Shown: positions 27,001 to 34,200 of the stretch, in pieces | How the letters are laid out: every line of letters begins with the position of its first letter | Numbering within the stretch: position 1 is the stretch's first letter | Made by a program: the position numbers and the translations under genes | The notes under the pieces: generated by a model | What the model saw: the letters and a program-made list of their open reading frames with translations, nothing else | What the model was told of the DNA's origin: nothing | Database searches by the model: none | Source: Prunella strophiata | Taxonomy: Eukaryota; Chordata; Aves; Passeriformes; Prunellidae | Direction: 5' to 3' | NCBI GenBank assembly: GCA_036583965.1 | Contig: JAZBQD010000014.1 | Span: 38,550,990-38,614,989, forward strand | Length of the DNA stretch: 64,000 nucleotides

Positions 27001-29580
27001 CAAACTGCCACCTTACCTGACTGCCCATTTGAGAACTTAAGCCCAAGCTCCCATGTGGACAACACAATCACAAGTGTGCACATCCTTCAAGAAGTACATA
27101 TCCCAGCTCTGCATCAGACAGGTCAGTTTATCCAAAAAAATGAGGATTACTTTTTGCAGTAGACTGCTTACTGGAATGGTTGTTTTATACTCTGCTCCCT
27201 GATATCAACAAGATAACTACACTGTCCCTATTCAAGCAGCTGTGATCTAAGAACAAATGCACTTACAATTACTGGAACTTTATCCATTATGCAAATACAC
27301 AATACACATAAAGTTTCATAAAATATTACTCCATAATAGCCAGTTGGTAAAGGTCTATCATCACTCATTTTTTAATGGTTTGTAACATTAGATTTTAATC
27401 TGTTAAGACTTTTTTTTTTTAATATTTGAGAATTTCAAAGTTGTTCAAAGCTACTAGAACAGAATTTCTGAAGTGTGCTCTACTAAAGGAACTACACAAA
27501 AGTTTTAATTACACACAGCTGGGAGGAAAAATAGTGTTTGCTACAATTGCACTGCACAGGTATAACCTATCCCTTCTATACAAAAAGTTTTTAACTCATA
27601 AAAATCAGTATTTATCACAAATCCACTGGAACTCACTGTAAGTCTTCCTCCCCATAAGTACAAAACAGAAATTTCACCTAATCACAGAAAAAAATTAGTA
27701 TGAAAACAGTAAAAAATCTTGTAACATTTAGAGGAAAAAATGTTTCAATCTAGTTTCACAACAATTTAAAGAAATCGAGCAATTTTTGTTTGTCTCTTTT
27801 TAGACTAATCAGTATTTTTTTTTTATTTCCAAAATTTCTAGTCTGAGTTCTTCAGGTAATATAATATTAAAATTTGAAAGAAATTGACACAAAAATCCCA
27901 TTCAAATTTGTGTCCAGTACTAAAATATTCTGTCAAAACCTAACAAGATTATTCAAAACCCAGCTCTATATATCATGACCTCTGTTTCCCTTTATATTTT
28001 AACACATTGAGACTTGTTTGGATGGCATCTACTTTAATCATAAACTAAGCACTGTGATGCTGCAGCAAAGCAACAAAAAATGAGTGCATTTTATGCCTTT
28101 TCCCTGTCTGTATTGATACACTCTCATTGACAAGTAAAGCCTTCCAACTTGAATTTCTGGTTGCACTCAACAGCAAAACAATGTAATTCTTTTAAACCTA
28201 ATGCTTTGCCAGAGGTACTGTTTAAATGTATTATCTCTGCTGTTTTTTAACAGTTTACTTGTGTTATTTCATTTTCTGATTATTTTACATTTTACCTGCT
28301 ATTAATTTATTACAAAGCAAGCAAATGGTCCAATTAAAAGTAGTGCTCCTGTGACAGATTCTGAACTCAAAATTAAATTCCAGTCTTGTCCCAGTAAGAC
28401 TTAACTGGATTTTTCTCTCTGGATGCACAGGGGCAGTACCAAACTACATGAGGAACACAAAACCCTATTGTCTAAAAGGTGCAGCATCCAGAAGGATGTG
28501 AGCTTAGGATCACAGAATCGTCAGTGTTGGAAGGGAGCTCTGCAGATCATCCAGTCCAACCCCTCTGCCAAGGCAGACACAGAGCAGGTGACACAGGAAC
28601 ATGTCCAGGTGGGGTTTGAAAGTCTCCAGGGATGGAGACCCCATGACCTCCCTGGGCAGCCTGTTCCAGTGCTCTGCCACCCTCAGTGTAACAAAGCCCT
28701 TCCTCATGTTGAGGTGGAACTTATTGTGATTTAGTTTATGGCCTTTCCTCTAAGTCCTGTCACTGGAAACCACTGAAAAGTGCCTGGCACCATCCTCTTG
28801 GCACCCACCTTTGAAATAACTATATGCATTAAAGAGGTTCCATCTCTTCTCTAGACTAAACACACCCAGCTCCCTCAGTCTCTCCTCATAAGGGGGATGC
28901 TCCAGTCCCTTTATCATCGTGGCCCTCCACTGCACCCTCTTGAGTCTGCCGTGCTGGCCATCCCTTCCTGCTTCTATCCGTAGAATCACAGGATCCATGT
29001 TTTTCGAAGTTGGGAAGAGACGAGGGAGGTCACCTCATCCGACCTCTGCTGCTCAAGGCCGGGTCAGCGACAACTGGTTGCTGAGGGCTTCTTCCCTCCG
29101 GCTTCTGAGCATCTGCGAGCTCAGCAATTCAGACCTCCACCCTCGCCTGTCCCCACGCGAGCCAGCAAACCCGGCGGCCGCTCGGCTTCTCCCGGCGGCT
29201 GCAGATCTCTGCCCACGACGAGTGGAGGCCGCGGCGGTGCCCGCACTGCCGCGCCCCGTCCTTCACGGGCAGCGAGGAGGGGGCTCCCCTCACGGGAACT
29301 TTCCTCCCGAGGCAGCACCAGCACATTCGCGCCCAGCCCCGCAGCCGCGGCGCGGACAGCCCGGGCCCGCGGCACCGGCCTCGCCGCCGGGCACCTGCCC
29401 CCGCCCGGGCCGCCGCCGCACCAGGCCCGGGGCCGGCGCGCAGGCGGCCGCAGGGGCGGCGCGGGCGCGGGGCCGGCGGAGGGCGCGGAGGGGCGGCGGC
29501 GGCGGATCTCACCTGAAGTCCTTGTCGCTGGATGTCATTTTCTCCAGCAGGTTGGAGATGTGGTACGAGGCGCTCGCCAT
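5791..29580 (-). CDS. CAND1: CAND1, cullin exchange factor (15 coding exons, spliced; frameshift in exon 14)
   Basis: CAND1 is a HEAT-repeat solenoid of about 1,230 residues. It wraps un-neddylated cullin-RBX1 and exchanges substrate-receptor modules of SCF-type ubiquitin ligases in cytosol and nucleus. I followed the conserved protein through 15 exons on the minus strand: 29513-29580, 24994-25137, 18090-18244, 16191-16314, 15519-15775, 15334-15439, 14685-14830, 13337-13629, 12537-12678, 10420-11913, 9552-9647, 7679-7848, 7423-7587, 7086-7194 and 5791-6015. Every intron has GT-AG ends and phases agree throughout. The start ATG (29580-29578) has A at -3 and G at +4, a good Kozak context, and opens with [14 protein letters not shown]. 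The stop is TAG at 5793-5791 after SMDTS. An acidic loop spans residues about 314-344. The exons sum to 3,694 nt, one more than 1,231 codons need; the surplus base is in exon 14. The identification rests on near-identity to the human protein as I remember it, not on a search. Confidence 0.97.
6016..7085 (-). other. CAND1: CAND1 intron 14
   Basis: This 1,070-bp intron follows the frameshifted exon. It has several A-rich plus-strand tracts near 6090-6160 and no recognised element. Confidence 0.85.
7086..7194 (-). CDS. CAND1: CAND1 exon 14 with a one-base surplus (residues 1121-1156 expected)
   Basis: The exon runs from a CACCCTAG acceptor to donor GTATTT (GT at 7085-7084). It is 109 nt, while its 36 conserved codons need 108. 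The first 24 codons read [20 protein letters not shown] then RLDR. The conserved continuation [12 protein letters not shown] appears only after skipping one base of the AGGA run at 7125-7122. Read as written, 11 foreign residues follow and a TAA stops translation at 7089-7087, one base before the junction. The loss would be residues 1145-1230. An assembly or sequencing error or a recent allele is more likely than long-standing inactivation, because exon 15 and all the others are intact. Confidence 0.93.
7423..7587 (-). CDS. CAND1: CAND1 exon 13 (residues 1066-1120)
   Basis: The acceptor is ACTGACAG and the donor GTTAGC (GT at 7422-7421). The 165-nt exon is phase 0 at both ends. It encodes [20 protein letters not shown], then the conserved [20 protein letters not shown], and ends GLKDHYDIK. 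Confidence 0.95.
7679..7848 (-). CDS. CAND1: CAND1 exon 12 (residues 1009-1065)
   Basis: The acceptor is GATTGCAG and the donor GTAAGT (GT at 7678-7677). The 170-nt exon encodes [20 protein letters not shown] through [12 protein letters not shown] and ends in phase 0. A 91-bp intron separates it from exon 13. It belongs to the C-terminal arm, which in the known structure blocks the adaptor-binding end of CUL1. Confidence 0.95.
7849..10419 (-). other. CAND1: CAND1 introns 10 and 11 around exon 11
   Basis: Intron 10 (9648-10419) and intron 11 (7849-9551) are AT-rich and contain no recognised repeat or gene. Short open frames here are extensions of the exons or chance frames. Confidence 0.85.
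9552..9647 (-). CDS. CAND1: CAND1 exon 11 (residues 977-1009)
   Basis: The acceptor is TCATATTAG and the donor GTAAGT (GT at 9551-9550). The 96-nt exon encodes [20 protein letters not shown], then [11 protein letters not shown], with glycines split at both junctions. Confidence 0.95.
10420..11913 (-). CDS. CAND1: CAND1 exon 10 (residues 479-977, large central exon)
   Basis: At 1,494 nt this is by far the longest coding exon and carries the central HEAT repeats. The acceptor is CTTCCAG and the donor GTGAGG (GT at 10419-10418). It opens with [20 protein letters not shown], then [20 protein letters not shown], and ends RLKGYLAS. Scattered conservative differences from human include [29 protein letters not shown] and GQIELK. 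Confidence 0.97.
11914..13336 (-). other. CAND1: CAND1 introns 8 and 9 around the short exon 9
   Basis: Intron 8 covers 12679-13336 and intron 9 covers 11914-12536. Both are AT-rich with no recognised element. Intron 8 begins with the weak donor GTTATT. Confidence 0.85.
12537..12678 (-). CDS. CAND1: CAND1 exon 9 (residues 432-479)
   Basis: The acceptor is GATTACAG and the donor GTATGA (GT at 12536-12535). The 142-nt exon encodes [20 protein letters not shown], then [20 protein letters not shown], then HVPVLVP. HV replaces the HI of human CAND1. It is too short to stand out as an open frame and was located by following the protein. Confidence 0.94.
13337..13629 (-). CDS. CAND1: CAND1 exon 8 (residues 334-431, second part of acidic loop)
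   Basis: The exon begins after TTTTTTCAAG and encodes [20 protein letters not shown] through MLQSQ. It ends in phase 0 at CAG. The donor is GTTATT (GT at 13336-13335), weaker than the usual GTAAGT, but only this junction gives the conserved QVPNIVKAL and the right phase. The frame stays open for a few codons into the intron. Confidence 0.93.
13630..14684 (-). other. CAND1: CAND1 intron 7
   Basis: This 1,055-bp intron interrupts the codons of the acidic loop. A short direct duplication of a TTTTAAACAATTAAAAAG-like segment sits close to exon 8, at about 13685-13732. Nothing else was recognised. Confidence 0.85.
14685..14830 (-). CDS. CAND1: CAND1 exon 7 (residues 285-334, first part of acidic loop)
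   Basis: The acceptor is ATTACACAG and the donor GTATGT (GT at 14684-14683). The 146-nt exon encodes [20 protein letters not shown] and then an acidic run of Asp and Glu from about residue 314 to Q333. The acidic codons are mostly GAT, GAA and GAC, so the plus strand shows runs of catcat. The loop continues in exon 8. Confidence 0.95.
14831..15333 (-). other. CAND1: CAND1 intron 6
   Basis: This 503-bp intron holds unique sequence and no recognised element. Confidence 0.85.
15334..15439 (-). CDS. CAND1: CAND1 exon 6 (residues 250-285)
   Basis: The acceptor is TTACCAG and the donor GTAAGT (GT at 15333-15332). The 106-nt exon encodes [20 protein letters not shown], then [14 protein letters not shown], with R285 split across the junction to exon 7. 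No anomalies were seen. Confidence 0.95.
15519..15775 (-). CDS. CAND1: CAND1 exon 5 (residues 164-250)
   Basis: The acceptor is TTTTAAG and the donor GTAAGA (GT at 15518-15517). The 257-nt exon encodes [20 protein letters not shown] through RQAGHRI. It differs from human by conservative changes such as CGNMVF for CGNIVF and LLTEL for LLSEL. It is separated from exon 6 by an intron of only 79 bp. Confidence 0.95.
15776..16190 (-). other. CAND1: CAND1 intron 4
   Basis: This is a 415-bp AT-rich intron with T-rich plus-strand tracts near 16037-16050. I see nothing else in it. Confidence 0.85.
16191..16314 (-). CDS. CAND1: CAND1 exon 4 (residues 123-164)
   Basis: The acceptor is TTTCAG and the donor GTAAAC (GT at 16190-16189). 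The 124-nt exon encodes [20 protein letters not shown], then [20 protein letters not shown], with R164 split. The sequence matches the vertebrate protein as I recall it. Confidence 0.95.
16315..18089 (-). other. CAND1: CAND1 intron 3
   Basis: This 1.8-kb AT-rich intron has a 14-base T run at 17399-17412 and no recognised element. A plus-strand open frame over 17097-17414 ends inside the T run and is not supported as a gene. Confidence 0.88.
18090..18244 (-). CDS. CAND1: CAND1 exon 3 (residues 71-123)
   Basis: The acceptor is TTATACAG and the donor GTAAGG (GT at 18089-18088). The exon is 155 nt. It encodes [20 protein letters not shown], then continues through the next conserved HEAT helices to LPPASS, with G123 split. 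It is flanked by the largest intron (6.7 kb) on its 5' side. Confidence 0.95.
18245..24993 (-). other. CAND1: CAND1 intron 2
   Basis: This is the largest intron at 6.7 kb. It is AT-rich unique-looking sequence with a short G-rich tract near 19150-19180. Scattered open frames of 60-120 codons show no recognisable protein features. No transposon was identified with confidence. Confidence 0.9.
24994..25137 (-). CDS. CAND1: CAND1 exon 2 (residues 23-71)
   Basis: The exon starts after a TTTTGTCAG acceptor and encodes [12 protein letters not shown] through NLAVK, with C71 split. The donor is GTAGGT (GT at 24993-24992). It carries the first HEAT repeat of the N-terminal arm, the part that in the known CAND1-CUL1-RBX1 structure contacts the RBX1 end of the cullin. 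Confidence 0.95.
28508..28979 (-). mobile_element. CR1 LINE, 5'-truncated 3' end (intron 1)
   Basis: The plus strand starts GGATCACAGAATCGTCAGTG and continues through TTGGAAGGGAGCTCTGCAG, ATCATCCAGTCCAACCCC and CCTGGGCAGCCTGTTCCAGTG. These are typical reverse-complement CR1 3' sequences in birds and reptiles. The element therefore runs on the minus strand with its 3' end at about 28508. Short open frames inside it are not genes. Confidence 0.9.
28980..29075 (-). mobile_element. Second CR1 3' end fragment, directly adjoining
   Basis: The motif TAGAATCACAGGATCC begins a second CR1 3' terminus, followed by a diverged GTTGGGAAGAGACGAGG and a CCGACCTCTGCTGCTCAAGG stretch. It has the same orientation as its neighbour, so the two copies are head to tail. 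It fades into the CpG island, and its far end is uncertain. Confidence 0.7.
29513..29580 (-). CDS. CAND1: CAND1 exon 1 (residues 1-23, start codon)
   Basis: This exon encodes [14 protein letters not shown] and on to D-F-R, with R23 split across the junction. The donor is AG|GTGAGA, with GT at 29512-29511. It lies in GC-rich DNA, and the initiator context is AAC-ATG-G. The reading frame is also open upstream through the GGGCC array, so the sequence does not supply an in-frame upstream stop near the ATG. The start is chosen from conservation of the N terminus. Confidence 0.95.
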
Positions 29581-29683
29581 GTTGACGGACCCGGCCGGGG
29601 CGCTGGGGGGAGGGAGAGGAGGAGAGCAGAAGGCGGCGGCGTCTTCCCGGCCTCGCCGGCTCCACTTGGCCCGCGGCTGGCAT
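29581..29683 (-). other. CAND1: CAND1 5' leader between the GGGCC array and the ATG
   Basis: These 103 bases hold no upstream ATG or in-frame stop on the sense strand, and the CAND1 frame stays open through them into the array. The plus strand carries a purine-rich stretch (GGGGGGAGGGAGAGGAGGAG) near 29605-29624. Its end next to the array is GC-rich and non-repetitive. Confidence 0.6.
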
Positions 29684-31008
29684 GGGCCGGGCCGGGCCGG
29701 GCCGGGCCGGGCCGGGCCGGGCCGGGCCGGGCCGGGCCGGGCCGGGCCGGGCCGGGCCGGGCCGGGCCGGGCCGGGCCGGGCCGGGCCGGGCCGGGCCGG
29801 GCCGGGCCGGGCCGGGCCGGGCCGGGCCGGGCCGGGCCGGGCCGGGCCGGGCCGGGCCGGGCCGGGCCGGGCCGGGCCGGGCCGGGCCGGGCCGGGCCGG
29901 GCCGGGCCGGGCCGGGCCGGGCCGGGCCGGGCCGGGCCGGGCCGGGCCGGGCCGGGCCGGGCCGGGCCGGGCCGGGCCGGGCCGGGCCGGGCCGGGCCGG
30001 GCCGGGCCGGGCCGGGCCGGGCCGGGCCGGGCCGGGCCGGGCCGGGCCGGGCCGGGCCGGGCCGGGCCGGGCCGGGCCGGGCCGGGCCGGGCCGGGCCGG
30101 GCCGGGCCGGGCCGGGCCGGGCCGGGCCGGGCCGGGCCGGGCCGGGCCGGGCCGGGCCGGGCCGGGCCGGGCCGGGCCGGGCCGGGCCGGGCCGGGCCGG
30201 GCCGGGCCGGGCCGGGCCGGGCCGGGCCGGGCCGGGCCGGGCCGGGCCGGGCCGGGCCGGGCCGGGCCGGGCCGGGCCGGGCCGGGCCGGGCCGGGCCGG
30301 GCCGGGCCGGGCCGGGCCGGGCCGGGCCGGGCCGGGCCGGGCCGGGCCGGGCCGGGCCGGGCCGGGCCGGGCCGGGCCGGGCCGGGCCGGGCCGGGCCGG
30401 GCCGGGCCGGGCCGGGCCGGGCCGGGCCGGGCCGGGCCGGGCCGGGCCGGGCCGGGCCGGGCCGGGCCGGGCCGGGCCGGGCCGGGCCGGGCCGGGCCGG
30501 GCCGGGCCGGGCCGGGCCGGGCCGGGCCGGGCCGGGCCGGGCCGGGCCGGGCCGGGCCGGGCCGGGCCGGGCCGGGCCGGGCCGGGCCGGGCCGGGCCGG
30601 GCCGGGCCGGGCCGGGCCGGGCCGGGCCGGGCCGGGCCGGGCCGGGCCGGGCCGGGCCGGGCCGGGCCGGGCCGGGCCGGGCCGGGCCGGGCCGGGCCGG
30701 GCCGGGCCGGGCCGGGCCGGGCCGGGCCGGGCCGGGCCGGGCCGGGCCGGGCCGGGCCGGGCCGGGCCGGGCCGGGCCGGGCCGGGCCGGGCCGGGCCGG
30801 GCCGGGCCGGGCCGGGCCGGGCCGGGCCGGGCCGGGCCGGGCCGGGCCGGGCCGGGCCGGGCCGGGCCGGGCCGGGCCGGGCCGGGCCGGGCCGGGCCGG
30901 GCCGGGCCGGGCCGGGCCGGGCCGGGCCGGGCCGGGCCGGGCCGGGCCGGGCCGGGCCGGGCCGGGCCGGGCCGGGCCGGGCCGGGCCGGGCCGGGCCGG
31001 GCCGGGCC
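29684..31008. repeat. (GGGCC)n pentanucleotide array, about 265 perfect units
   Basis: The sequence repeats GGGCC on the plus strand without a visible interruption for 1,325 bases, equal to 265 units. In the CAND1 sense direction it reads (GGCCC)n. It begins 103 bp upstream of the CAND1 initiator ATG, so it lies in the 5' untranslated region, the core promoter or both. Each unit holds one CpG inside CCGG. The plus strand is a continuous series of GGG runs separated by CC, a classical G-quadruplex pattern, and the minus strand has matching CCC runs. All six frames are open across it. The copy number in the real genome may differ, because such arrays are hard to assemble. Confidence 0.98.
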
Positions 31009-31299
31009 GCGGAGGCTGCTGGGATGCGGAGCCTCGTTGTGGCGCGGAGGCGGCGGCGGCGCGGGCGGTCCTGAGGGACAGCGGGCTGAGAACCAGCCCC
31101 GGGCAACAGCCCAGCCCCGGCCACCAGCCCCGGCCGCCAGCCTCCGTGCTGTCCGCATCGAACGCGTTCGGCAGCGCTGCGGGTGCTTTGCCGTGCTCTG
31201 CGTGGCCATTGCATTCCCGGAATGTACCCTAATGTTACAGGGGCCGCAGCTCCTGTCCCCCTCGGAGGTGCACAGTGGCTCTCGTCGTAGCTGAGCGCG

Positions 31300-34200
31300 C
31301 TCAGAAAAATGTCAGATGAGAGCTGAAAATGCTGTGAAGAATAAAGTGCTGTGAAAAATAATTTTCTTGGTGGATAAGAGCGTGCTTCCATTGGTTGTGG
31401 TTTGCTGAAAGCAGTATGAAAATGTGAGTGCTTTCAGAGGCCTCAGAAGCCAAAGGATGTTTCAGAGAATAGGGCTTTATTGTGTACTCCATTACTGTTC
31501 ATGTCAGTCTCATTACTTTCCTGGGCCTAATTTATGATTTGTCTATGCATAGATAAATGATATGGAGCATTAGGAGAGCTGGGGAAATAGTTGCACATTA
31601 CACCTTCCTCAAAGTTTTTTTTTTTAAATTCAAGGACGTCAAGAAATAGCCTTAATCCTCACGGACATGTGTGTACAGCAAAACTGAAGAAGTGGCTTTT
31701 GATCCTGTTATTAAAAATAAAGACTTGAACTATAAAGAAAATTTGTTTACGTGTTTATTACTGCAGCTTGCAGGTAGCCTTGCACAGCAGCTAATAGAAA
31801 ATGTGTTCTTACTCAGCTGCTAAACTGTGTCACACCATGGCCTGTCACCCTGCCCCAGTGTACTGACAGCTGTCTCAGAAGATGCTCAAGCTGTTAATTT
31901 TCTGGTTTTCGGCTATTTTCAAATAGGCCGTTCACTCCTTTGAATGTGCAATACTTAATTTAGTGGTTCCCTTTTAGAAAGGGAAGTTCTTTACTTCATT
32001 TTGCTTGAATGGTTGTGTTGGACATTTAATGAAGCCAGCTGGAACAATACAGATGAAGATAGACTCAATCTTGACTTGCTTGTGACAGCTGAAAATAGTT
32101 TCTGATGATATTTTACACACACAGGAAAACTGTGTGGCTCCTCTTCGAAGTACTGAGGCATGACAAGCTGAAGTACAAATGTCTGACATTTGCCACACTG
32201 ATTCATATTTTGCCATGGCAAGGTTAGCACTATTCTAAAACATTTTGGTGACTTTTGAGCATCTTACAACTTGTTTCTGGGACATTAGTGTCCCACAGTC
32301 GTCACACAGTGCAGGAAAAGAATGGTCTTTATTTACATTCACGACTTGGGTACTAAATGGGGCTTGGGTGGTAGTGGAGTGGTGAAAGATCATCTGTTCC
32401 AAAAGCATTCTGCCCACATGGTTACCATGATGCATGGAACTGCAGAAGCATGCTAAAACCAGGCAGACGAAAGAAAATCCTTCATGGCAGTTAGGATTGT
32501 TTTGTTGATTGCTCTTGTAGAGTAAAGCCTTGCCAGTGGTCCCTGTGAACCACTGTTGGGATTTACCTTTTTAAATCCTTACCATTTTCAATTAGACACT
32601 AAACCAAGTTATTTCCCCCTTTGGGAATCCTACGTGCATCTACTTTTAATAAGAGATTGTATTAGAGGAAAAAAAATCAGAGCAATTCTGCTCTGGTCTG
32701 CTAGACAGCCTTGAACACTTTAAAAATTTTTCTTAAATCCTCTGACACCATCCTTCCCTTGCTAGTTCCCACACCACAGTCACCTCATCCTGCCACTGCT
32801 CAAACCCAATTACTACCAGAAACACAGCCCATCACAGAGGAAGAAAGTATTTTTTTGTTCAAGTACATTTATTACGATTGGGATTCAGCTCTAGGAGATG
32901 TAATGTTCCAAAGGAAGTTAAACACAGAGAGAGACTAATTGAGTTGAGATTTTTTTCCAGCTGATAGCAAACAACTTCACAGAAGGAGTGGTACTCCTGC
33001 TCTGTTCCCTGTAGACATGCATATTAGGTGCTCTTCAGTTCATTCACAAAGATAGCTGAAAGCTTAATTAAATGCTGGAACCTGAAAGGATTTATCTTGC
33101 TTTACACTTGCAAATACGTTCCCCAAATGTTGAAGAAGAGGGAGTTAGAGATGCATTTGCAGCCATTCAAACGGGAGCTGTGAGGGCACTGATGGACAGA
33201 GGATATTGGGAATGTGCTGCATCTCAGTCTCAGTCCCAGCGTGGAAAGGGTTACACCACACAGCTGTACTCAGCTTAAAGGGAATCCTTTTGGATGACAA
33301 GTTAAAAGCTGGTTATCATTTTTTACAGCTGGTTTTGGGGGAATAAAAGGAAAATTGCTGCGCTAATTCAAAGGCTGCTCACTGCTACAAGCAGATATTT
33401 GAACCAGAGAACCTTACAGTTGTGGTTTATCACTTAGATACATGGCTGACTTTGAACATATGAACTCTGAGTTTTCACAAAGATGCCTGGAAAGAGACTT
33501 TTACAAATTCATTGACTGGTTTTATTAACAAACCACAGATGGTTTCAAATAGTTATCTGGATTTAAATATGAAAGAAATAGAAAGGAATGATATGGCAGT
33601 ATTTAACTTAAGGCAAACAGTTTTTAAAAATAGCATAACCTACACTGGAATGGTCTCATGGGTAAATGTGTGCTCCAAGACATTAAGATTATTATTGTAT
33701 TGCATTGTATAAACTGTCATGTTCCAATACATGAAGGTGAATTAGCTGTAGAACTTTAATCTTGGCTTTGGAATCTTAATCCTAACTATACTCTGCCAAG
33801 TATAGTTATCTTTTTTTCCCCCCTTAATTTCTGTTTTCCTTGTTTTTCAAGTTAGATGGCATTTCATAGCAAACAATAGCAATTTCCAAAGTAGGACACA
33901 TTTAGAACTAAATAAATCATTGGCTGCCTTTAACCTCATAAGCCAAAGTTTTAGTTAAGGTTTTCTTTCTTCCTAAAACAGAAAATTAGTTGATGTGCAA
34001 GTGAGAGTCCCAAAGTATCTTTCCAAATGGTGCTGCTCTGCTGATTTTCACTTAAGATAGTTTCATTTCTGGACAATTGAAGGTACTGTTGGCTTCATTT
34101 AGGAGATATTTCTACAGCACTTACCAAGAAGAATAAACAATATCTACAGCCATAACTGCCTTCCTAACCCAGATAATCCACTTCTGAAAAGGAAAGCAAA

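Larger units (their letters stand above)
25138..29512 (-). other. CAND1: CAND1 intron 1
   Basis: This intron is 4.4 kb and mostly AT-rich unique sequence. The part near exon 1 contains the two CR1 fragments and the downstream shoulder of the CpG island. No embedded gene or small RNA was recognised. Confidence 0.9.
29120..31290 (-). promoter_or_regulatory. CAND1: CpG island and presumed CAND1 promoter
   Basis: DNA here changes sharply from AT-rich to very GC- and CpG-rich on both sides of exon 1. This marks the TATA-less, CpG-island promoter expected of a housekeeping gene. The 103 bp between the ATG and the pentanucleotide array contain GGCGGC runs and purine-rich tracts. Beyond the array (31009-31200) there is more GC-rich sequence with GCC and CCGG motifs. 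The transcription start cannot be fixed from sequence and could lie on either side of the array. Confidence 0.75.

Noticed and set aside
28423..28998. Short open frames in intron 1 near the promoter.
   Set aside because: They overlap the CR1 fragment and match its noncoding 3' region.
5791..29580. CAND1 as an inactivated pseudogene.
   Set aside because: All 15 exons, 14 introns, splice sites and the CpG island are preserved, with a single one-base defect. A true pseudogene would show more damage.
29684..31008. A CRISPR-like or satellite array.
   Set aside because: There are no spacers and the unit is only five bases. This is a simple-sequence expansion.
28919..31391. Very long open frames (500-790 codons) on both strands across the GC-rich region.
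   Set aside because: They exist only because the GGGCC array contains no stop in any frame. Their ends lie in CR1 or CpG-island DNA and no known protein is encoded, apart from CAND1 exon 1 at one end.
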